From Chitinispirillaceae bacterium (GTDB lineage Bacteria > Fibrobacterota > Chitinivibrionia > Chitinivibrionales > Chitinispirillaceae): DNA of 9,006 nucleotides. The notes beneath the pieces are model-generated. The model worked only from the letters and a program-made list of their open reading frames with translations, searched no databases and had not been told where the DNA came from. The position numbers and the translations under genes are program-made. Below, in pieces: positions 1 through 4,652 of this stretch (position 1 is its first letter; every line of letters begins with the position of its first letter). The stretch spans positions 1 through 9,006 of the forward strand of contig JAFGOU010000329.1 in NCBI GenBank assembly GCA_016926315.1. Reading direction: 5' to 3'.

Positions 1-805
1 GCGACCGGTCCCTCACCGCCACGTGGAGCGCTCCCGCGCTGGGGTACATGAGCGCGACGCCGCCGGGAAGCGGCGTGGACAGCGGTACCGCGATGCCGCC
101 GGTGGCGCCCGTGACTTTGTATAGGACATAGGGATATCCGGCAATGAGGTCGTCCGGCGTTCCCGACCGCATCACGCGCCCCTGGTGCAGCAGAAACAGG
201 GTATCGCACAGGGTGGCCTCGTCCATGTAGGGGGTGGACAGCAGTATGGTGATCCCCTGACGCTTGAGATCGAAGAGAATATCCCAGAACTCCCTGCGGG
301 AAACCGGGTCGACGCCGGTGGTCGGTTCATCGAGGATAAGCAGGCGCGGCGTATGGATCAGGGCGCAGGAAAGCGCGAGTTTCTGCTTCATCCCGCCCGA
401 CAGGTGCCCGGCGCGGCGGTTCTTGAATCCGTCAAGACGCGAGAACGCCAGGAGGGTCTTCATCCGTCCGTCGAGCTTCGCAGGCGGGATGCCGAACACG
501 TCGGCGAAAAACTGAAGGTTTTCGCGCACCGAGAGGTCCTGATACAGGGAGAACCGCTGCGGCATATACCCGATGCCGCTCCTGATCGCCCGCATCGCCG
601 TTACCGTGTCGTGCCCGAGCACCGAGGCACTACCCTTGTCAGCCGCGACAAGGGTTACGAGAATGCGCAACAGCGTTGTTTTTCCTGCGCCGTCTGCGCC
701 GATGAGGCCGGCAAGCGATCCTTCGGACACCGCAAGCGATACACCCCGCAGCGACGCAACGTCGCCGAATTTCTTGAAGAGATTCCCGGCCTCGATCGCT
801 TGCAT
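1..805 (-). CDS. ABC transporter ATP-binding protein, YbhF-like, partial (C-terminus beyond left edge)
   Basis: ATPase subunit of an ABC-2 type exporter: it would bind and hydrolyse ATP at the cytoplasmic face of the inner membrane to drive permeases. 268 codons are visible from the ATG at 805. Seen in the translation: Walker A GADGAGKT (residues 36-43), Q-loop YMPQ (Q83), signature LSGGMKQK (135-142), Walker B LLILDEP (155-161, catalytic E160) and D-loop TTGVDP (162-167). The switch histidine is absent: the H-loop reads STPYMDEA, with proline 192 at the usual His position. The start lies three bases after the adaptor gene's TAA, so the two genes are co-transcribed and probably translationally coupled; the ribosome site is weak. 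About 70 residues follow the nucleotide-binding domain before the window ends. The adaptor-ATPase order matches E. coli ybhG-ybhF, so permease genes (ybhS/ybhR type) are expected past base 1. Family is certain; the exported substrate is unknown. Confidence 0.93.
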   Translation of the reverse strand, partial: MQAIEAGNLFKKFGDVASLRGVSLAVSEGSLAGLIGADGAGKTTLLRILVTLVAADKGSASVLGHDTVTAMRAIRSGIGYMPQRFSLYQDLSVRENLQFFADVFGIPPAKLDGRMKTLLAFSRLDGFKNRRAGHLSGGMKQKLALSCALIHTPRLLILDEPTTGVDPVSRREFWDILFDLKRQGITILLSTPYMDEATLCDTLFLLHQGRVMRSGTPDDLIAGYPYVLYKVTGATGGIAVPLSTPLPGGVALMYPSAGALHVAVRDRS

Positions 806-808
806 CCC

Positions 809-1711
809 TTACCGCCAGATCTCGACGGGCATTCCCCTTTTAAGCACGCCTTCGCCGTTGGGCACCGTCGCCCTGACCCGGAATACCAGCTCATTCCTGC
901 TCTGGCGGGTCTGGATGTTTTTCGGCGAGAACTCCGCCTCGTTGCCGATCCAGGTGACGAGCGCCGGCAGATATTTTTCCTTTCCCCTGGACACGCCGTC
1001 GTTGTAATCGACCCTGACGCGAACGATTTGAAGGTATTTGACCGTTGCAAGTACGTCCTGCGGCAGGAAAAAATCGGCATACAGCGAATCGAACTCGCCG
1101 ATTTCCATGATCGGGTTCCCCGGGCCGACCACTTCACCGGTGTTGCGATAGCGGGTGAGCACGATCCCGTCGGCGGGGGCGGTCACGTAGCAGCGCCGCA
1201 TCTGGTCCTCAAGCTGCTGCTGTTTCACCCTGAGGCCGTTCTCCTTTTCCTTGAGCGATGACTGAAGGCGACGGGCGGCGACCAGTTTCATCTGGGCCGA
1301 CTGGAACTGGGTTCCCAGGTTGTCGCGGTGCTGTTCCGTGGCGGAGCCTTTCTTCACCAGATCCTCGATCCGGGCAAATTCCCGTTCGGCGCCCTTGACG
1401 TCGGTCAACAGCGCCTTGATCTCCGCGTCCTTGGCCGAAACGGTGGTGCCGAGTTCACGGATAGCCGAGGCGAGTTCCTGCAGGGAGAGGGCAAGCTGCA
1501 CGGTGTCGATGATCGCCACTCGTTCGCCTTTTTTCACCTTCCGGCCCTCATCGGTAAACAAGGCGACAATCGCTCCCTGCGCCGTGGTGGCAACCGCGTA
1601 GGTGCGGGCTTCGACGACCGCCGATCCAAGGAAGTCCTTGTGCACGCCCCGGTCGCAGAAAAAAAGAACCGGCAGTAACGTGATTTTGGCAAGTGAAAAC
1701 AGTCTGTTCAT
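809..1711 (-). CDS. HlyD/YbhG-type periplasmic adaptor subunit
   Basis: Membrane-fusion (periplasmic adaptor) protein of 300 residues linking an inner-membrane ABC exporter to a TolC-type channel. Residues 1-19 form a hydrophobic export signal ending in Cys19; LPVLFFC is a poor lipobox, so lipid anchoring is possible but unproven. Residues about 30-70 form the first half of the lipoyl/barrel-sandwich domain (AQGAIVALFTDEGRKVKKGE). Residues about 70-172 are a charged, heptad-rich alpha-helical hairpin, as expected for the part that docks onto TolC. Residues 174-200 (YVTAPADGIV, then the TGEVVGPGNP turn) close the lipoyl domain, and the rest is beta-barrel/membrane-proximal. The length fits the short YbhG-like adaptors. 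The start is ATG 1711 with GAGAGGTG about 5-7 bases upstream. It lies between tolC and the ATPase gene; the 122-base gap to tolC holds heptad repeats. Confidence 0.9.
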   Translation of the reverse strand: MNRLFSLAKITLLPVLFFCDRGVHKDFLGSAVVEARTYAVATTAQGAIVALFTDEGRKVKKGERVAIIDTVQLALSLQELASAIRELGTTVSAKDAEIKALLTDVKGAEREFARIEDLVKKGSATEQHRDNLGTQFQSAQMKLVAARRLQSSLKEKENGLRVKQQQLEDQMRRCYVTAPADGIVLTRYRNTGEVVGPGNPIMEIGEFDSLYADFFLPQDVLATVKYLQIVRVRVDYNDGVSRGKEKYLPALVTWIGNEAEFSPKNIQTRQSRNELVFRVRATVPNGEGVLKRGMPVEIWR

Positions 1712-1716
1712 CGGGT

Positions 1717-1724
1717 CACCTCTC
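1717..1724 (-). promoter_or_regulatory. Ribosome binding site of the adaptor gene
   Basis: On the minus strand GAGAGGTG ends five bases before the ATG at 1711. It is purine-rich with an AGG core at suitable distance and supports that start. Independent ribosome loading is needed here because the gene is separated from tolC by a repeat-containing spacer. Confidence 0.6.
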
Positions 1725-1735
1725 TTGTATATAGT

Positions 1736-1835
1736 GCGGATTGGCGATTGCGGATTAAGAATTGCGGAGAATACTCAGAGCATCGCCCCGCTGGATTTTC
1801 AATCCGCATTCCACAATCCACATTCCGCATTCTTT
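1736..1835. repeat. Inverted pair of degenerate heptad-repeat arrays in the tolC-adaptor spacer
   Basis: Two arrays with 7-base periodicity face each other across a 30-base centre. The left array reads in register GCGGATT, GGCGATT, GCGGATT, AAGAATT, GCGGAGA (1736-1770). The right reads AATCCGC, ATTCCAC, AATCCAC, ATTCCGC, ATTCTTT (1801-1835), with the fifth unit overlapping the tolC stop codon. AATCCGC is the reverse complement of GCGGATT, so the arms can pair as a long imperfect stem; GCGGATTG at 1736-1743 pairs perfectly with 1800-1807. Similar GGATT-type heptads are known to me as interspersed intergenic repeats in many environmental genomes. In the operon mRNA this could form a stem that stabilises or attenuates the transcript between tolC and the adaptor gene (inference). 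Confidence 0.75.
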
Positions 1836-3144
1836 AATACTCCAGCTTCTTTCCCATTGCGTACAGCATCCTGAGCATGGCGATCTTCTTCGCGGTCCTC
1901 GCCTGCTCTTTCATAAGTTCCGCCTGCGCGAGATTGACAAGGGCGTTCAGGTAATCAGCCGTGGTGATCATGCCCGCATCAAGCGAGTTTTTGAGGTCTT
2001 CGGCCAGGGCGCGCGCCGCCTCGACCGAGGCCTCGACGGCGACCAACCGGTTCCCCGCGCTGTTCACCTGGCTGCGGGCGGTCTCATACGTCCTGGTCAA
2101 CCGTTCCAGCACACGCGTGCGATCAATATCGATCTGTTCAAGCTGTGCCAACAGCTGCTCCTCCTGCGCGCGCACCTTCAGGCCGTCGAACAGGTTCCAC
2201 TTGAGCTGAAGGCCCACGAGTCCGTATCCCATGAACTCGTCGCCGCCCATGACCATTCCGGGTTTTGCGTACCGGTAACCGGCAAGACCGGCAATGACCG
2301 GGAAATGGCGGTAACGGAGCGACCGGCGCATCACCTCAAGCTGCCCGGCCGCATGGGAAAGCATGATGAGTTCGGGCCGCGCCGTGTCGATGACCATGCG
2401 CCTGGGCAGGGGAAGCGTATCGAACGCACTACCAGCGGTATCCGGAACGATCGATTTGTCCTTGCACAGCACAAACGACATGATCTCCCGCCGCAGGCTG
2501 TCGGCCTGGTCCTCGGCGGACGCACATTCCACGCGGGCAAGCTGCAGCCGCGCCTGGGCTTCAAGAAAACGGGAGGTGAGTGCGGTACCGGCCTCACGCA
2601 TTGCCGTTATCTGGCGCGTATACGCCTCGAGCTGCTCCACGAACGCACGCCGCATATCGGCCTGTTTGTAGGAAAACTCCCACTGCAGGTAGAGCATGCC
2701 AAGCGACAGGGTGGTCCTTCTGACGGTCTCCTCGACAGCGGCCTTTTTTATCGCAACGTACTCTTTTTTGCCAAGCACCGCATAATAGCGGGAAAAACCG
2801 GTAAACAACGGCCATGAGAGGTCAAGCCCCAGTTCCGCGCGATCATAGCTCCCGATCTCCCTGTTCAGATTGATCTGCTGCGCTCCCGGTACCAGGGGAG
2901 GCAACACCAGGCGCAATCGGTTCCTCTCGCTGAGGTACTGGTAGGAGGCGCCGGCGTCAAGCGACGGCCACCAGACGGTTCTGGTTTCGACCATCTCGGC
3001 CTCGGCCTTCCGGAGCTCGGCCCCGGCCGCCAGGATGTCGAGGTTGTTCTTGAACAGCCGGGTGTACGCTTCATGAAGGGTAAAGGGCCCGGCGAAAAGA
3101 GGCAGGGTGAAGGCGAGAACCATGGGCAGGGCGCGATAGTGCAT
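1834..3144 (-). CDS. TolC-family outer-membrane efflux protein
   Basis: Outer-membrane channel subunit of 436 residues, expected to trimerise and form the exit duct of the adjacent ABC exporter. Residues 1-19 are a signal peptide (hydrophobic LPMVLAFTLPLFAG) leading into FTLHEAYTRLFKNN, the typical first helix of the family. Two internal OEP repeats are visible. Each has a long charged helix pair and a strand segment of the transmembrane barrel: LGLDLSWPLFTGF near residues 105-117 and VGLQLKWNLFDGLK near 310-323. The repeat-two helices end in AGMITTADYLNALVNLAQAE (about 390-409), also characteristic. I chose ATG 3144 over the in-frame TTG at 3150: a strong AAGGAG lies eight bases before the ATG but only two before the TTG. 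The tetR stop (3147-3149) lies between the ribosome site and the start, so the genes are tightly coupled. Having its own channel distinguishes this operon from E. coli ybhGFSR. Confidence 0.93.
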   Translation of the reverse strand: MHYRALPMVLAFTLPLFAGPFTLHEAYTRLFKNNLDILAAGAELRKAEAEMVETRTVWWPSLDAGASYQYLSERNRLRLVLPPLVPGAQQINLNREIGSYDRAELGLDLSWPLFTGFSRYYAVLGKKEYVAIKKAAVEETVRRTTLSLGMLYLQWEFSYKQADMRRAFVEQLEAYTRQITAMREAGTALTSRFLEAQARLQLARVECASAEDQADSLRREIMSFVLCKDKSIVPDTAGSAFDTLPLPRRMVIDTARPELIMLSHAAGQLEVMRRSLRYRHFPVIAGLAGYRYAKPGMVMGGDEFMGYGLVGLQLKWNLFDGLKVRAQEEQLLAQLEQIDIDRTRVLERLTRTYETARSQVNSAGNRLVAVEASVEAARALAEDLKNSLDAGMITTADYLNALVNLAQAELMKEQARTAKKIAMLRMLYAMGKKLEY

Positions 3145-3146
3145 GG

Positions 3147-3812
3147 TCAATGCTCCTTGAATAACCCGTTGAAGGCCATATCGAGAATCGCCTCGATACG
3201 CTGGTTGAAAAATCCGTCGTCGAACCGGATTCCCAGGTCCAGCCGTTCATTGACCGCGCCGACGATCGGGCGCGCGATAAAGGTAAAAATACACATCCCC
3301 AGAATGTTCAGCGCAATGTGGACCGGATCCACCTTCCTGATTCCGCCCAGGGTTCTCTGCGCGACAAGCAGACGTTGAATACGAAGCGGGATGTCGCCGA
3401 ACGAGGAGATAAGCTCGTTCACCATGATCGGTAGATGGGCGCCGCCCTCAACGATCTCCCGGAGAATAAAACGGGGAAAGTCCGGGTTTTGCTGCAATGT
3501 CTTAATATAGGTCGTTACCACCAGCCGCAAAAGCGACCTGAGATCGTCCTTGCCACCCTCGTGCGGAAGCTGTTGACGCACCGCGCCGAGCAGGGTATGC
3601 ATCATATCCTGCAGCACGGCCTCGTACAATTTCTCTTTGGAGCGGAAATAATAATGAAGAAGCGCCTTGTTGACCCTGCCCCGGTCGGCAATCGCCTGCA
3701 TCCGCGCCCCGCGCAGACCGTGGTCGATGAACTCCGCCCTCGCTGCCGAAAGAATCAGGGATTCGGAAGAGGCGTTTTTTAATCGTATGGTTTTTTTATC
3801 CGGTTTAACCAT
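3147..3812 (-). CDS. TetR/AcrR-family transcriptional regulator of the export operon
   Basis: A 221-residue repressor-type regulator. The N-terminal helix-turn-helix spans about residues 17-64: ILSAARAEFIDHGLRGARMQ, then IADRGRVNKALLHYYF and KEKLYEAV, with the LLHYYFRSKEKLY signature at the recognition helix. The C-terminal helical part (about 80-220) would bind ligand and dimerise; its ligand cannot be read from sequence. Length and operon position recall CecR (YbiH), the TetR-type regulator of E. coli ybhGFSR, but this is an analogy. It is the first gene of the tetR-tolC-adaptor-ATPase operon. The start is ATG 3812; there is no Shine-Dalgarno sequence, and the predicted transcription start is within a few bases of the ATG, so translation is probably leaderless. 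A perfect palindrome over the start codon suggests autorepression. Confidence 0.92.
   Translation of the reverse strand: MVKPDKKTIRLKNASSESLILSAARAEFIDHGLRGARMQAIADRGRVNKALLHYYFRSKEKLYEAVLQDMMHTLLGAVRQQLPHEGGKDDLRSLLRLVVTTYIKTLQQNPDFPRFILREIVEGGAHLPIMVNELISSFGDIPLRIQRLLVAQRTLGGIRKVDPVHIALNILGMCIFTFIARPIVGAVNERLDLGIRFDDGFFNQRIEAILDMAFNGLFKEH
3153..3158 (-). promoter_or_regulatory. Shine-Dalgarno AAGGAG that fixes the tolC start
   Basis: AAGGAG on the minus strand sits inside the last codons of tetR, eight bases before ATG 3144. That spacing is ideal for the ATG and too short (two bases) for the TTG at 3150, so it decides the start. Ribosomes finishing tetR would stop right at this site, coupling the two genes. 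Confidence 0.8.
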
Positions 3813-3821
3813 TTGGTTAAA
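3804..3821. promoter_or_regulatory. Perfect 18-base palindromic operator over the tetR start codon
   Basis: TTTAACCA-TT-TGGTTAAA has perfect 8-base arms around a 2-base centre. It overlaps the last base of the -10 element, the predicted transcription start and the tetR ATG (3812-3810). Short, near-perfect palindromes at the promoter are typical TetR-dimer operators. By position, binding here would block transcription of the whole export operon, including tetR itself. Assignment to this TetR is inference from position and symmetry. Confidence 0.8.
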
Positions 3822-3849
3822 ATATACGGGATTCAGGGGAAAAAGTCAA
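3821..3849 (-). promoter_or_regulatory. Sigma70-type promoter of the tetR-tolC-adaptor-ATPase operon
   Basis: On the minus strand: -35 TTGACT (3849-3844), a 17-base spacer (3843-3827), and -10 TATATT (3826-3821). Both boxes differ from consensus by one base and the spacing is optimal. The expected transcription start, about 6-8 bases downstream of the -10, falls at about 3815-3812, essentially at the tetR ATG. Confidence 0.8.
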
Positions 3850-3908
3850 CTAGCATCAGCGCCCGATTGCCTTTTACCTTTGAAGGCCCTACTACGCCCC
3901 GGCATTCC

Positions 3909-4277
3909 CTAGTGCACCAGGTCCCACCAGTCAACCGATTTGATGCTGTCGCCGTCCGCCTCAAGCGCCATGAGGTGCAGATGGGTGGGTGAACGCGCGG
4001 ACGCGGCGTTTTTACCGGTGCGGCCGAGAGTGGCAAGCGTGTCCCCTGCCCGCCGGATCTGGCCGGGGACGACGACTATCGAATCGAGGTGGGCGAAATA
4101 CAGAAGCAAATTTCCGGGAGGATGCAAAGCCCAGATATAGTTGCCGCCGCTCCCTATAATAATATTCACGTTTTGATTTTTAAAGCCGTCAAAGCCGGGA
4201 AACCGGCTCTCGCTGCGCCGACGGTGTCGTAGCTGCTTTGCACAGGCAGACGTGACTTTCAAGCGAAGTCTTGAATT
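3909..4277 (-). pseudogene. M23-family metallopeptidase remnant (C-terminal part)
   Basis: The open frame from a TGA at 4280-4278 to TAG at 3911-3909 encodes the second half of a peptidase M23 (LytM/lysostaphin-like) domain. GGNYIWALHPPGN, LLLYFAHLDSI and GQIRRAGDTLATLGRTGKN are followed by the H-x-H zinc/catalytic motif THLHLM. Intact M23 domains begin with an H-x(n)-D zinc-binding half (HxGxD type) about 40-70 residues earlier, plus a signal peptide. Neither is present: the upstream frame is closed, and the reverse complement of 4281-4400 shows nothing M23-like in any frame. The only start is a TTG at 4262 with no good ribosome site. I therefore call it a decayed, 5'-truncated gene. A short functional protein is possible but would lack part of its metal site. 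It lies upstream of the tetR promoter and looks unrelated to the export operon. Confidence 0.65.
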
Positions 4278-4537
4278 TCACGCAGATACAGAATGAGGAA
4301 AACATACGTTATTACGAGGATAACAGTTCTGCTTCGGTACGGTACGTACCTTGCGGATTCCCTGGGGTCATCCATCTTACCCTATCGTTGACCATACCTT
4401 GCTTATTTTTATCTGATTTTAATATCCCAATAGATATTGATCATGAAATCCGGGGGTCGATTATCATTAAAGCGCCGATTAATATGCCATTACAGCGTTA
4501 TCACCATTTTCAAATATCATAGATCCACTCTTCAGTG

Positions 4538-4565
4538 TTGACCCGAACGTTTACATTCGTAAACA
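4538..4565 (+). promoter_or_regulatory. Candidate GH2 promoter with inverted repeat in its spacer
   Basis: TTGACC (4538-4543) is followed after 16 bases by TAAACA (4560-4565), a moderate sigma70-like pair. Between and overlapping the boxes lies a 6-4-6 inverted repeat GTTTAC-ATTC-GTAAAC (4549-4564). GTTTAC/GTAAAC half-sites resemble operators of LacI-type sugar regulators, and a bound dimer here would occlude the promoter. The regulator is not in the window; the assignment is inference. Confidence 0.4.
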
Positions 4566-4585
4566 TTTTTTCATTCAACAGGCCA

Positions 4586-4615
4586 TTGTACCGGTTACTC
4601 TACTTATATTATAAG
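4586..4615 (+). promoter_or_regulatory. Second candidate GH2 promoter
   Basis: TTGTAC (4586-4591), an 18-base spacer, and TATAAG (4610-4615), about 40 bases before the GTG start. Alternative -10 hexamers TATATT and TATTAT overlap the same AT-rich stretch, so the exact box is uncertain. It overlaps the inverted repeat at 4592-4621. Confidence 0.4.
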
Positions 4616-4621
4616 TAACCG
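4592..4621 (+). repeat. Nested inverted repeats in the GH2 5' region
   Basis: Outer arms CGGTTACT (4592-4599) and AGTAACCG (4614-4621) are perfect 8-base complements. An alternative inner hairpin pairs ACTTAT (4602-4607) with ATAAGT (4611-4616) and shares bases with the right outer arm, so only one can form at a time. It could be an operator or a 5' leader structure. Confidence 0.5.
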
Positions 4622-4640
4622 AAACGCCGATAACCTGCAC

Positions 4641-4647
4641 AAAGGGG
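4641..4647 (+). promoter_or_regulatory. Ribosome binding site supporting the GTG start of the GH2 gene
   Basis: AAAGGGG ends five bases before GTG 4653. The GTG is followed directly by an AAA AAG signal-peptide start (MKKQLF), so this site and the export signal together fix the non-ATG start. Confidence 0.65.
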
Positions 4648-4652
4648 TATTC

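Larger units (their letters stand above)
4278..4652. other. Gene-free AT-rich region upstream of the GH2 gene
   Basis: About 375 bases, visibly richer in A+T than the flanking genes. From 4278 to about 4530 I find no credible coding sequence; a short plus-strand frame there has no ribosome site, and its composition is unlike the neighbouring genes. A 10-base perfect palindrome GGTACGTACC lies at 4341-4350. The last 120 bases hold promoter candidates and inverted repeats listed separately. Together with the M23 remnant this suggests DNA that has undergone decay or insertion. Confidence 0.6.

Noticed and set aside
185..1261. Long plus-strand open frame (358 codons) opposite the ATPase and adaptor genes
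   Set aside because: It lies antisense to two clearly conserved genes and spans their junction. Its translation is Arg/His/Pro-rich and low in recognisable motifs, as expected from the complement of GC-rich coding DNA.
1762..2817. Long plus-strand open frame (351 codons) opposite tolC
   Set aside because: It is antisense to a well-supported TolC-family gene, has no recognisable domain, and its first codons are a translation of the heptad repeats.
3145..3150. TTG at 3150 as the tolC start
   Set aside because: It is only two bases from the AAGGAG site, whereas ATG 3144 has ideal eight-base spacing.
4193..4208. Hairpin AGCCGG-GAAA-CCGGCT as a terminator
   Set aside because: The stem is perfect, with a GNRA loop on the plus strand, but there is no T-run on either side and it lies inside the M23-like frame. 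It is probably incidental.
4271..4522. Plus-strand open frame of 83 codons in the AT-rich gap
   Set aside because: TTG start without a ribosome site, no recognisable motif, and composition like random AT-rich sequence.
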